In this document: piece by piece, positions 30,301 to 43,700 of the stretch | Numbering within the stretch: position 1 is the first letter of the stretch | How the letters are laid out: every line of letters begins with the position of its first letter | Assembly (NCBI GenBank): GCA_934045905.1 | Contig: OW203762.1 | Span: forward strand, 25,390,345-25,454,344 | Direction of reading: 5' to 3' | Origin: Leuctra nigra | Lineage: Eukaryota; Arthropoda; Insecta; Plecoptera; Leuctridae | Length of the DNA stretch: 64,000 nucleotides | The notes under the pieces: generated by a model | Told to the model about the DNA's origin: nothing | The model's input: the letters and a program-made list of their open reading frames with translations, nothing else | Databases searched by the model: none | Translations under genes and position numbers: made by a program

Positions 30301-33300
30301 TTACGAGGGCACTGGTGCCGCCGTCATCACCGGCATGCGAATGGGTACGAATTCCGCAGCGTTTGGGTTCAACGTACTCTGTAAAAAAGTAAAATTCAAG
30401 TCCATTAAATAAATGCACAAAGATTATATACCTAGAACAGACTCAAAAAATTGTAGTACTGGAAAATTGAAAACAAAACTGGGTGAAGTCTACATATTTA
30501 ATATAATATTTTATTGTACCTACACCAGAATATCTCTCATCATTACAGAGGGTTTTAGCTGGTTTTAGCAGTAAAATTGTGTGTAGGTACTACTACAATT
30601 TTCTTAGCCAAAATAAGCGTGACTAGATTCAATATGCCTCCGAAGAGACGCCAACTAGGCGGTTGAACAGCGCATTACTGAAGATTACAAAAGTGAAAGC
30701 TATGGCTGTCATATTAAAAAGTATGACAAACAATTAAGAAACATGGCTTGTTCCAAAGTAAATCTGTTTGCTTAAATACTAGAATTCATTTGCAATGCTG
30801 CTAATCCTTCTTGTATTCAAGTCCATTAAATTGTATTCGATCCCAAAGTAGCCTGAATCCTGATAAAAGAAAGATGGACACCTAGGATACACAGTCAAAT
30901 GCATTTATTATTCTTATTATTATTATTATTATTAAGTTTATATTCTTAACAGAGCCAAGGCTCCACTAGTGAGAATGTAATATAGAGAAGGGAGGAGAGG
31001 AAACCCGGTACCGGCATGTAGCCTACTCCTGACAAAAGATACCAAGGGGACCAAGGGCTTAACGTCCCTTCCGAAGGACGGTGTAACATTCACAGCACAG
31101 GCCTCCACAACCCGCGACATCGAGAGACTGATAACAGGTGGAGGGAGGTCGTCACACTAACCCCCAAACACCCCAGTCTCTCTGGCCCAACGGCAGCAAC
31201 CTGGCAAGGCAGAGTTGAATGGTCACCCATCCAACCGCTGACCGCGCTCAATGTTGCTTCACCTCAGTGATCTAACGAGAACCAAGGTATCCAACACACC
31301 AGCCGTTAGCCAAAATAAGCGTGACTAGATTATGCCTCCGAAGAGACAGCGCATTACTGAAAGCGCATTACTGTAGCGCATCAGTAGCGCATTACTGAAG
31401 ATTACAAAAGTGAAAGCTATGGCCGCCATATTAAAAAGTATGACAAACAATTAAGAAATCTAAGCAATTAGCTACATTTCAAATAAGCAGCAGGGGATGA
31501 GCAGATGGGCTCGATAGTGAAACAAATTCAAGCTTACAACAATACTCGTTACAAGAAAACGAGTAAAATATGCAAACGGTAATGTTAGACTTGGTGAAGC
31601 CAAGTGACAGAAAAATCTCCACTTTGTCGATGTAAGCTTTGCTGAATCCAGTGAGCGGGGGCATAATTCTGCATTATAAACATTTAATAACAAAATAAAT
31701 AGGGAATCTTTATCAGTTTTACGGCAGTTACTTTCCAGCACAAGCCATTACTTCTTTATTAATATTCCTACATTTTAAGATGGCTGCCATAGCGTTGCAA
31801 GCACTTCTGTTAGTTTCAGTCACGCGCCTTTCGTCCACGCGGTAAGCACTAATTGCAGTCTAGGGGCGCAACGTAGGTTATAAAAATATACTGTAAAAAT
31901 TGATAGGGATTCATTGCAAGATCATTTCTTGTCTGAAGTTGTGGAATGCACATGTAAATGATTACTTTAAGTCTATTCAATGATTTCACAGAAGATATAA
32001 ATCAAAACTATGTCTTAGAGAATATATCACTACTCCCGGGGAATAAGCGGGTAAGTCAATTTTTGGTCAAAATGTGTTCTCTTTTCCTAAAAAGTGAACT
32101 CATATTTTTCATTTAGAGTAAAACCAGATTCATCAGACAATTTACTCCATTTGAAAATTGGTTTTGCGCCTAACCAGACAGGTTGAAAATAATCAGATGC
32201 CTACGGGGAACAAGCAGACAAGTCAGCAGCAACTTAACTCCTTTTTCCTAGTTTTGAATAAATAACTCCATGAATAAATTGTATTTTATAATAATTGTGT
32301 TTTAAAAGTGTGCTAAATGCAACGTTATAAACACCTAATTAAGTTCTCCAATGCACACGTTTCATAGTTCATTATTTCATAATTATATTAAGCTTTGAAT
32401 TGATGCCATGATAATGACATACCTGCTTTTTCTCAGTTAGACATAGTTACCGTGCAGAATGTGTTAAGTCAAAATATTTTGTATCCGCTCTTCTGAACAA
32501 TTCACTTTAGTGACGCTTATTCCCTAGGAGAAGTGATATTTTGCTGAACTTCTGAAACGACAGTCCTAGATTATGAAGAAGGTAATCGAAGACGGCACAC
32601 TCACCTCTTTTGCCAAGTTATCCCGTACCCTCAAGTTCTCCATATTCTGGCAGAGATCGGAGGAGTTGCTGCAAAAAAATAAAACAAGTTCAAATAATAT
32701 ACCATAATTTCAATGAAAGCCATCTCCATTTTCATCTTCATTTAAATTAAATATAGGTAACGGCAAATAATTCCAAATTGGCAAAGCTGTGATACTCCAA
32801 ATGGAGCACAATATTGACTACTTGATGGTGGATGCTTCAATGCAAGTGTTGCCTATCTATGTACACTCGGCAAAACAAAAATTGAATCGTTGAACAAATA
32901 AATTTGAATGACTGCTGGTCATGTCCCATAACCAATCAAAGCTTGTTTTTATCATTGAAATTAGAAGTCACCTACTAGAGTGAGACAAGGAGATCGCTTA
33001 GACTGACTTCTGATGGTGCGATCTTACATTTATCAGCCTATCAGATTTATTGAACGTTCAAGTTTTGTTTGGCCAAGTGTACATGCTTTCGTTTGAGATG
33101 TAGACCTCGGTACATCTTTTGCTTCTAGCCAATTACCCTTGCTCTGCTATTGGCTAGATGAGAAAGAAAAAAGTCTAAATTTCAAAATGACGGTTATTCA
33201 ATTGCCCTGCTCGTCTTCTTGATTGATGTGTGTACCATTCTCTAATTACCTATGTGAATGCCTTGAACTTTTCATAAAATTACTGTTAGGTAGGTAAGTA

Positions 33301-35237
33301 CTACCTCATGAATTCGTAAAGTTAAGTTTTTCAAAAACATTATTTAGATAATCTGAAAAAATGTCAAGTAACACTCATAAAAAAAAAAATTCAAAATATT
33401 ATACATAGGTTTTTAATATTTTTAATAATTCACAAATTCTTATTATTTACATAAGTTTCTGTATAGTAGTTGTTAGTAAGTAATCTATGAAGATGTAGGT
33501 AATGATAGGTACTGAATTGACTACAAATAGACATCACAAGTCAATGATAACAGCTGTCATCAACTTGAATGTAAACAAGTTTATCTATGTAAATTGTTTT
33601 AATTAATTAATCTTTTAATACATAACAAGCTTTCCTCAGTTAGGTACCAACCAGAGTATAACACAGTTGGTTACTTTTGGATCTAGAATACTTTGTGTTG
33701 ATAAAAGAAGATAAATTTAAATATCAATCAGAACAAATTTTTTATCAATATCAATTAACTTGTTAAAATAAAATAGCATTGTGTTCATCAGTAATGGCGT
33801 TTTCCACTGGACGTGGCCGCACTGAGCCGCACTAGCTCTGCACTAAGTTTGAAAATTATATTGAGTTTTGTAAGGTGTCGTCACTTCAGTGCAGCCCTAG
33901 TGCGGCCATTGGAAAACGCCATAAGTTTTGTAAATAAATACAATTATAAATATTAAATTGTCAACAAATACAGACGGTGGCCATCAGGCTTTATCTCATT
34001 GGTCTAGAATAGTTCTGATGTTATTGGAGGGAGGGATCACTAGTCGTCAATTGGTCAGTGCGAAACGTCTCATCTCTGGTCTGCAGTACAGTCATGGAAA
34101 TACATACGGTAAACGCTCCTTTCACTCCACAGTCCCCACCACATTCAAACAAATTTGCCAGTGTTACGGGTCGCGTCTAAACTAACGTAAATGCATGGAA
34201 AGGGAGAAGGAGCGTTTACCGAATATATTTCCTTGACTAGGCACAGAGTATCTCCAAGAGTTACCTGGACGAAGGTGCTCCGTAGTCCGCGCCCGTGCTC
34301 CACGGCTGCCTCGTAGCCGGAGTGCCTCCGTTGGGAGCTCGCGCCTGGTTCGCGTCGTTGCGCGTCTCCCGCTCGTCTTCCAGCATCGCTTCTATGCACT
34401 GCTCCATTAGCGCCTCCTCCTCCAGCTGCTGCATCACCTGGAGCACACCCGACACGGTTCAATCTCTCACTCATCTTATACACACACTGACACCATTGCA
34501 GGAGGCGTATTTTCGAGATCGCTCCAGTGCTCGTATAATCGAACGTGACATCATACCCAATGAAATATCATTCAAGTTGTCAAATCAGTATATAATTTTG
34601 TTTGGTTGGTATTATATATTTATGTGACCTAGGCAGCTCAGAGAAAATAATAAACAAAAAATAAACTTAAACACTAACTTTTAATGACCACTAACACTAA
34701 ATAAGTGCATTTTAGTGCAAAATAAAGAACCTTTTGGGACTCTTGCCTTTCCCTCCATTGTCTCTACTCTTCCCACTTCATACATTACTTCTTCATTTGA
34801 TCACTTCTTTTAAACACAAGGTACCCAATGTTTTAAGGTACACTCGGCCAAACAAAAATTGATCGTTGATCAAATCTGATAGGCTGATAAATGTTAGATT
34901 GCACCATCCGAAGTCAGTCCAAGCGATCTCCTTGTCTCACTCTAGTAGGTGACCCCACATTTAAACGATAATAAAAAGCTGTGATTGGTATGGGACATGA
35001 CCAGCAGTCATTCAAATTTGATCAACGATCAATTTTTGTTTGGCCGAGTGTACCTACCTGCTTATCGAATTCCTCCTCATTCTCCATCCACATGTACTCG
35101 GAGAAGTCACCATCTAGCGTCGGAGAGTCGGCCTCTTGGCCGTTGCTTCCGTCGGAGCCGTTCTCAGCGGAATACGGGATCACCGGAGAGTCGTGGCCGT
35201 AATAGCCGTTGCTCGGGCCGCCTGGTGGGATCTTCAT
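30301..35237 (-). CDS. Paip2: PAIP2, poly(A)-binding protein-interacting protein 2, four coding exons
   Basis: A translational repressor that displaces poly(A)-binding protein from mRNA. Exons on the minus strand: 35058-35237, 34265-34437, 32605-32668 and 30301-30378, with consensus GT..AG borders and compatible phases; 164 aa. EYMWMENEEEFDKQ followed by an acidic helix (EEEALMEQCIEAMLEDE) is the PAM1 region. STLNPNAAEFVP at the C terminus is a clear PAM2 motif that binds the MLLE domain of PABP. A splice acceptor (TTGTTTCAG) just upstream of the ATG shows at least one further noncoding exon. Intron 1 begins 7 bases before a MITE. The gene lies head to head with BNIP3, whose exon 1 is at 37789. 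Confidence 0.93.
30604..30741. repeat. Direct repeat left of 5S SINE, copy 1
   Basis: Begins TTAGCCAAAATAAGCGTGAC and ends GTATGACAAACAATTAAGAA. It is repeated at 31306-31458. The second copy has extra GCGCATTACTG units. Confidence 0.85.
30945..31306 (-). mobile_element. 5S-rRNA-derived SINE, copy 2
   Basis: Shares with copy 1 the 5S-like head (about 31213-31283, minus strand) and the body with GAGAGACTGATAACAGGTG and CTAACCCCCAAACACCCCAG. An (ATT)n run at about 30910-30935 would be its tail. It lies in PAIP2 intron 3. Confidence 0.75.
31306..31458. repeat. Direct repeat right of 5S SINE, copy 2
   Basis: Second copy of 30604-30741, with a local expansion of GCGCATTACTG/GCGCATCAGTA. Confidence 0.85.
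32864..33079. mobile_element. TA-flanked MITE family, copy 1
   Basis: TIRs CACTCGGCAAAACAAAAATTG and, reversed, CACTTGGCCAAACAAAACTTG, flanked by TA. About 216 bp, no ORF. It shares CTAGAGTGAGACAAGGAG and GACATGACCAGCAG-type internal segments with copies at 34841 and 41130. Confidence 0.8.
33794..33922. mobile_element. Short MITE with TIR ATGGCGTTTTCCA
   Basis: ATGGCGTTTTCCACTGG at the left matches the reversed right end ATGGCGTTTTCCAATGG. The inner halves also mirror (GCACTGAGCCGCACTAG against CAGTGCAGCCCTAGTGC). 129 bp. The family is not certain. Confidence 0.7.
34841..35050. mobile_element. TA-flanked MITE family, copy 2, at the PAIP2 exon 1 donor
   Basis: TIRs CACTCGGCCAAACAAAAATTG on both sides, almost perfect, flanked by TA (34839-34840, 35051-35052). 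Copy 2 is in inverted orientation relative to copy 1. Its right end lies 7 bases from the last base of PAIP2 exon 1 (35058). Confidence 0.88.
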
Positions 35238-37788
35238 TGCTGTTATCTACCTATTATTTCAATCACCTGAAACAATCAATGAAAAACATTCAAAATTGTG
35301 CTAAGCTAAATAGGGCTAAACTGTAGTAGGTAGGTACTACCCAGTGGCCTATACGACCTACCAAACTGAAAAAGTTCACTTAATATTATTAAGCAAAAAC
35401 CCAATTCGGAGATCTTTAAAGGTCTACGCTACACCAGACTTCGAGAAAGGTAAACCCTCCTTTCCATGAATTTATGTTAGTTTAGGCCCCTCCCCCTCTA
35501 CCCATAACACTAGAAAAGTTGTTTGATTGAATATGATGGAGGTTTACCTTTCACTTGCTGCTTCCCCTCAGTAAGCAAGACACAACTAAGCTCACCATAG
35601 CTTTGGTTTCACTCTAGACATTGATCAAAGGGGTTGCCAAACAATAGGTACAAACAATACATAAATTGCTCTTATTCCGAGCTTTTTTGGACAGCTGAAA
35701 CCCAAGAATTGAAGATTCTTCCAATTACTAGGTATAGGCAATTAAAGTAAAGAAAGTAATATGAAAGTAAGTGGCCATGATTGGTTCGATCCTTCAGTGG
35801 TCCATGGGCAGTGAATGAGAGAAAGTGAGAGGAGTAAATAAAAAATAATTCATGGTTGAAAACATGAATCCGATTACCTAAAAGCAAAATGCAGTTGATC
35901 AAGATTTGACCACCAGAAATTATCAGAGTGGAACTGGTTTCTAAAAAATTTCACATGCAGTTATTTGCAATTGTTGCAAAACGTCAAGATATCAATTGCT
36001 CTTGTCAGCCCTCAGATGAACTAGATACAGGGGTGTGATTACGTAAAGTGACCTCTAGATCAAGAAGAAATCCTTCGTAATCGTATCATGACTGAGGAGA
36101 ATGCATTGAATTATGAATAACATTGCTTAAATGTCAAGTAACATTGAAATAGTTGTACGATATCACTCGCTCCCATGGACAAACAAAGTGTGTCGTGATT
36201 TATTTTTAGAAACTAACGCTGCCCTCATTATTTCAGGATAAGTATTGTAGGTGGTCTCCAGATGGTGAGAAATGACTGGAGCAAGATTCTGTCTAATTCA
36301 GAGATGATTCAGTCATTCATTTTGTTATACATATTTACATTTGAAGGGAAGGGAGTGAGAGATCTAGATGGCAGAGTGATTGTTTTGTTTATCATTGTGA
36401 AAAGTAAGAGGCGAATGTCATTTAAACAATACTTTAACATGTTTTCCATTAAAATATCATCCAATCACCAAATGGGTATCAAAAACACCAAACCAGAGGC
36501 TACTTGGGCCAAAACCTCAGCAACGTAAAATGATGCTTTATTTCCGAGAAGAGTAACATTGAAAAGACAGGTCACACTCATACCTAGGTAGTACTTACCT
36601 ACCTAACTAGGTAGGTACTGTCTTTTACATTTGTTACACATTTATTTACAAAACATAACCCATCACCAAGTAACAAGCAGTAGGTAGGTAAATGGGATCA
36701 GACCATGGTATAAAATTTATGAAGGTGATTAGTGAAGTTAAACAATGAAATAACTACTGTACCTTCGCCCAGAACAGATTTTATAGTGATTGTTGAATGA
36801 TTTTTGATGACAGAAGTTCACCTACCATCTACCCTTTAGGTACTAATCTCACCTCTAAGTATCACCTTCACTCAGAAGCCAATGGTGATTTCTAAAATCC
36901 ACATATGGAGTGAATATTATGGTAAATAATAGCCGAAATCTAATTCAATATTTCGGTAATCAACTATAACGTAAACATCTACATACATATAAGATAACAG
37001 TGCGTTGGAAGAAACACTTTACTCATTGAATATAAAGGATTTACCTCAAAAAAGACTCGCTTACTATTTTCAGTAGGTCATGCTGTCAGCGACCATTTTA
37101 CATCCAAGTCAAAGAATAGGCTTTGGCCCAACAAGAACACTTGGCTATTCTAAATAATAATTACATATGCAAATAACAAAAGATATCCAGTAGTACAATA
37201 AGCACGTGCAGAAACCAGTACAAACCTTTGTGTAATTCTTGGAACAATAACTTTGAATTTAATCTAATCATAAACCGATAAAAAATGTAATGGACTACGT
37301 TTCACAAAAGTACATCAGCTGTTGCGCCCGGGTACAAAGAGGTGCTGCCACCTATCGCTGATATTACTTTTCGAGTCAAATATACGCAATGTTTACTATG
37401 CTTACATTTGCACTATTAAGAAAAGAGAATATATTCTTGCAAGTAAACTAATACGTATATATATTATTAGTTCATTTTAGATGTTTTAGACATTTAGTTT
37501 CAAATCCTTCACTTAAGTTGACGTTTAGAGATATTCTATTGACTAATTTAAACGTCGCTTCTGATTGGCTAAGCTGCTATGACGTATGTTGTTGACGTTT
37601 TTACCAAAACAAAGCAAGCAGCCTGACGGACTGAAGGAAGAGAAGCAAAGGACTGGAGAGAGCAAACGGTGTAGGAAGGTTGTGCGTTTTAGCTGTCACA
37701 TCCACACAGTACCTGTCAGAAGTGTCAACAGATCAGTTCCACGTTTCTGTAGTGTGACAAAAGTGTGCGTTGTTCGGTTACAAACAAG
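35238..37788. promoter_or_regulatory. Head-to-head interval of PAIP2 and BNIP3
   Basis: PAIP2 leaves on the minus strand and BNIP3 on the plus strand. Near BNIP3, GATTGGCT (inverted CCAAT) and TGACGTATG are found at about 37561-37590. PAIP2 needs an upstream noncoding exon in this interval. No TATA box was recognised. No other gene is visible; the 37586-37792 frame is BNIP3 leader. Confidence 0.4.
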
Positions 37789-40700
37789 ATGACATCCACA
37801 CCAAAGTCAACCAACGAAGACCTGCTTGGAGGTAAGAAAGAATTACAGGTTTCCATTCTTTGTAGATTCGTGTTGATGTCTACACCATTCTGTATAGCAG
37901 CTGTCAATGTATATATTTGTCCATTGTTTCTTCGATATTATATTTTATATATTAATGTAGTACAAAGAAATTGTCTTTTAAAACATAGATTTTCGTACCA
38001 TGTGCCCACTACGTTCCTAATCCTGTCATTTGTGTGACACTTGCTACATGTTGCATCATATTATTCTTATCGATTAAATACAGCTTAGCAAGGCAATATG
38101 TAAGACGGGCACATCGATATTATGATTCATCGCGTAATATTAAAACTATTTCTTATTTGAAGACGCATGCATGTTGTCGGTTGAAATATCCAGAATCAAA
38201 TATATTTGCCAGCTGGCGTCAAGAAATTCTTCCACCCACACATTCTTATCCAGACGACCCCAATTGACCCCACTAGACAAGAGTCCAGACAAGAAATAAG
38301 GAAGATAAAGTCAATAGGTACCTAGTCTGATATTTAATTTTGACAGCTCATATCACAATCAGGAACCATCTGTCAACGAGGATATCGATCCTTATCATGG
38401 GGAATTCGGGTTCAAGGTCATCCCAAACCGAGTTTCACTGGGACAATTTTTCCGTGACTGTTATCAGTCTCTTGTGTGTGATAATAGTCCATGATTTATT
38501 ATAAATAATTTGTAGTTTTTTGTCCATTTAAAGTGAATTCGTCCGCACGTGTCAGAAATAAAAGGGGGCGGGCGGTGCTATTCACAGGTCAATCCCATAG
38601 CGAGGTCGAACCCATATCCTGGCACTTTGTCCCTGTTAGCTTTACGAAAATAAATCCAAGCACAGCGTGTAGTGTAGTGGCACATCAGCGACAATTTCAG
38701 CCACTTCCTGATTCACTAAGATTAGATACACATCCAATCCAAGTTTGTTTACTTGCCAACATTTCAAGAGCGATTTTGTAAAATTCCGAACTCTCATACG
38801 ACTCTGTTTTCTGTCACTTTTACGCAGTGAAAGAGGATGGAAAACAACAGCCACGTGTTCTGAGACGCAGATAGATACAGCGTAACAGCCTCCGCTGTAA
38901 CACGTGAAGTCATGTCCTCTGATTGCCACGCAAATATTCCTAGCAAATATGAATATGATCACTGCCATATTGAACCTCAGTGAATGTCAATAATGTACAC
39001 GAGAAGGTTTATGATTGACGCTGCTAGAACGGCGTCGTGACGCTTTCTTAAAGGCGTCGAATGGCGTCATGCTTGGTTATTACTTATTAGCATACGTGTC
39101 AACAGCAGACATTTTCTAATTAAAAGCCCTTATTGAATGTCGCTTCGTGTTTCATGATGGAAATTCAAGATGAGTTGCTACAAATTTCTTGACATTCACT
39201 TCATGCCATCAAAAAATGCCAGTAATTATTAAATTGTATTGCACAACTTTATGTAAAAACAATAGAATGTAGATCATTGCTTACCAATAGTAAATCCTAC
39301 ACAATGTCCTCGGTTCTCCTCCGGATATTGCGATAACCATTAAAACACTGAAACATAATTAATAACACACACACACACATTCACATTGTGGTCAGCCAAT
39401 TACCTACTCAATGGGTCAAAATCAAGAAAGAACGCGATAAGGTACACCCGCAGTCAGAAAAATTGACGGTCAAGTGCCAAGTTGGAGCTATTTCTTGAAT
39501 GGAGAAATAGTTATTAGTTGGGGTGGAAGGTTTCTTATAATCAACCCCAGCCCGCACTTGCGATTACCTCGGTATTTTCGCCGGGATATCAAAGAACTTT
39601 GCAAGCAATTTATGTGACCGTGGGTGTACCTATCTAAATACTACCAAGGCCAGGATCAAAATAATCAGACTAGAAACCGTTGTTCGCCCATTTGAAAAAA
39701 TGTTTTATTTATTTTGCATACAAAAGCCAGCCAAATCCCCATGTTGGTATGGGAAAGAAACCGATTCGTAGGGGAAGTTTACATGTGTATAAACTATACG
39801 GTAAGGAGAGATTGTCAGCTTACTTTAGCTTTATCACGATTGAACAATTTCAAACTTGACTTGCGAAGTTGTTGGATTGCAAAAGAATGCGGGGTGCAAA
39901 GAGAATCGAGTATTGATTTATTTCAGGTGTTTCAACGTTCCGTGCACCAATTCGATTAGTCACGACTCACTTCATTTCATAACATAATTTCTGACGTCTA
40001 AACTTACAATTGTCTTACAAAGCCGTACAACACAACGAACTTCCTCTAAATGAGGTGAACACAATGAAGACTTGATTTGAACATTGCAATTGATTTCGAT
40101 ATCTGGCTTCCAGGTAAATGCGCAGTGTGATCAGTTTGTTTATTCTGGAGTGTGTTGTGAAATGCATTAACTAATTACTTGCGAACTTGTGTTTGTAATT
40201 GTATATTTCATCTGCTTCACTGCTTCCACTTCCGGCAGACCTGACGCTCGTTTCATGTGCCAAGACGTTCCCGATCTCCCGGTTTCTCCATCCACTTGAT
40301 TACTTATTCATCTGTTGCATTAACAACGCCAAGATGCAATTGCAGTTGCTGCTCAGTTGACTTTATCAAGATGAAATCTTGTAAATATTTATGCATTCTC
40401 GTTCTATGTTTTATGGGTGTTGTCACGTTTTATCACAATAGGATACATCCGGCATTGCTCGATTGTGTTAGTTTTGGTTATTCAGTGAGCCCCGTAGGTG
40501 GGATTGTGTTATAAAGCAGAATTTTATTCGTTGAATAAGCATCGAATAAGGAGTAAAATACCCCCATGGAATATTATTGCTCCCAGATCATAAATCCGGC
40601 AATAAGAATGTTATGTTATCGTAATTTGTAACAAGTTTATGATGTTTTACTGTTGGTTGTGTTACCATTAGCTATTCTTGTTGTCATGTCACACCTTTTA

Positions 40701-43700
40701 TCTTATACTTGCACGGAATTAGTCGCCGAATAATATTTACTTACCTAATAATATCGTTGAGGCTGATTGTTGATTACATGATCTTGATTATCATGATGAT
40801 TGTTGATTGTAATAACATGGGATGGGAGACATACGAACAATTAATGTACCTAGCATATCATAATTAGTGCGGACTGCCGTTTTAGGAAAATATACTTCTG
40901 AGAAAATATCTTTTATTACTTACTTTATACAAATAAAATAGGTTATGTTAATATATTTGCTTTATATTACTTCTTATAGGTATAGGTACCTATTACTTTT
41001 TACAACACTGGATATTACTACAACTTATCGTTCTCTGTTATGTTGGTGTATGGTCTCACGTCTCACTATCAAGAAGAACGCTGTGAAAACACTGTACTCT
41101 TTGAGAAGCAAGCATGATCTAAGATGGTACACTCGGCAAAACAAAGATTACATTGCTCAATAAATCTGATTGACTGAGAAATGTTCGACCGCACCATCAG
41201 AAGTCAGTACAAGCAATCTCCTCGTCTCACTCTTGTATGTGCGCTGTCATTTCATTGATAATAACAAGCATTGATTGTTATGGAACCTGATCATAAGTCA
41301 TTCAAATCTGTTAGTTTTTCCAAGAGTAACTCAAACCAAAATCTTTCGGGTGAGGCAAGAGTTTGAGGATCGCGTCATAAGGTAAGCCGGCTGCCGGGTG
41401 GAGAGTAGGTCAACCGGTTGGTGTGGTGGCCGGATGAAATTGAATATATTTGTGCACCTTTGTTCCCTGAACGAATACCGCGTTAATATTCCAAACATGG
41501 AGAACAATCGCATCCTCTGTGGAGTCGGGACAGCGTCTGTTGTATAGGATTGTCCAATGTCATTTGTCAACCTACATGAAGGACTTTTCACTTCCTATTT
41601 CACACTGTATACACCAGAACAAAATCTCGTTTCATTTGAGAGAAATGTGAGATTTGTCGTGTTAGGACCCACGCATCGGGCAGAAAATGCGACGAAAGCT
41701 TCCAAATGTAACTTCTTGTTGCAACGAAAAAAAGCCATTTACCATCCGAAAATTGTAAGAGACTTTATTGTTTTGGCTTGTGAAACATTGTTCGATTCGT
41801 TTCCTAATAAACAAAAGACACTGAATGCAACCAGACTCGTAGGAAGAGAGGATGAGGGATTATTCTTCACCCCCATCCGAGCAGACATGAGTTTAGAATC
41901 CCAGAAACACTTATAAATTGTTAAATTCTAAAAAAAAACGCTGTGCGGGGCTAGAACTGAGGGGCTTCTTCCCCCAGACCCCTCTTCCGGGTGTCACAAC
42001 TCCCCTTCCATGATAAAAGGTTTCCTACGCGCCTGGAACCTACCCATGATGACGTGAGAATTATTGTACTTTTTTTTTAATAATGCGGCCCGCCATCAAA
42101 AGCAAATTAGTATTATTGGCCAGCATGTCAAAAAGGTTGAGTACCACTGGTATACACTGTTATCTAATCCCTTTTAAATGGCTTCCTACAATCACCAGTG
42201 CAGGTGTTAAACTAAGTTTGGAACGTTTTGACGCAACTACATGAGTGATGTTGTTGACTTGCGCACATCCCTTGGGGCTTGTCAGTTCAACTTATAAGCG
42301 CGAAGTTGTAATAACTGACATTATGAAGTCGACGAACTTGCTGGTGTGCAATTAGTCTCGCTTCACCCACGTGAAAACCAATCTGCTGTCGTACTTATAA
42401 ATCCAAAGTATAAATCTCAGCAACTCCTGTCAAGCCGAAAGAAACACGGATTAGGTATGATTATTTTTTTATTTATACAATATAATATAGCAGATGTATA
42501 CACAACAAAACATACATTGTATTGTGACTTTATGATACCCACACGAAATAGTTTTATTGCAGTTATTATTTTAATTGTACATCTTGTCAACATAGTTAGC
42601 TGAGCCTACTATCTTTTTTTGTAGATAAGTATCCGCTGACGCTAAAGCCGCTATAGTTCGCTTGCTTACGGCTTACGTGCTGCCTGACATAGCATCCATC
42701 CACCAACAATAATGTGATCAACATCGACCAGCGTCCTTTTCTTCGGCCTTGCTCTTGCCAGGGCTTGCAATTGTATTTTAAAAAACACATGCATATGAAT
42801 TACATAATTTAAAATAGGAATTTGATGCGAGAAACCTGTTCTGTATTACTTCTGTCCTATTTATACATCTCTACCTTATATAAATACCCATTCTTGTTTT
42901 CTTGTTTCTATGCAGCTTGCAGCAGGTGATAAATGCTATCGATTTATTTTGTATCGACGGCGTCATTGCAAAATGCATTAACGTTATCTCGCCTTCAGGA
43001 GCCAGATTGTCACTAACAGCATTTGTGTCACACGTCAATGTACAACAATGAAAATCAGACGAGCTATAAACAATAGTGGATAATACGCGATTACAACTCA
43101 TGATTCACGCACATTGATTGACATCTTATCGTTGTCGTGATATCAATGAATTTTGTGAGACTTTTCATCACTTCCTTGCAATATAAAATTGTCATATCTC
43201 TCTACGTCTAATACCATTGATCTGTTATCGTTTACGGTGAATAAAAGACGTGGTGTGAATTCCCCACCGATGGCTGCCACCTTAGCGCGGTGGTGGGGTT
43301 TGCGTTGGCCAATGATCCATTGCAGCTACGCCGGCGAGCATATGCTCATGTGTAAGGGTTACCCATGCCGGACAGATCAGTGGTGAGGTCCAGACAAAGA
43401 GCAGCAAGGGTCGGCCTAACCATGTCCTCCCTTAAATTTGCGGTCCCCATCGGGTCGGCCTCTCCCCTCGAGATGGTGATCCCCCTGAAATCGGGTTCCG
43501 CCGGCCCGAATCCTCACACCCCCCGGTCCGTCCCCATTCCGGCCTGGCCTCCCCACCAGTGTTGGACTCCCCCGGATCGGGCCCGTTAGGACGACCCCTC
43601 CCCATGTCCACCACTTATATCAACAAAGTTAAATGCAAAAATGCAAAAATTAATGTGCGCAATATAACCTCGTCGTTGACGCGCCGTTAAACCACAATAA

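Larger units (their letters stand above)
37832..43270. other. BNIP3 intron 1, left part
   Basis: Noncoding apart from a MITE copy (41130-41326) and a probable hAT end (42078-42149). Frames such as 41557-41916 show no family, codon bias or neighbours that would support a gene. Short (AC)n at about 39368. Confidence 0.5.

Noticed and set aside
41557..41916. 119-aa frame in BNIP3 intron 1
   Set aside because: No recognisable domain and no splice or promoter context; it lies in transposon-rich intron.
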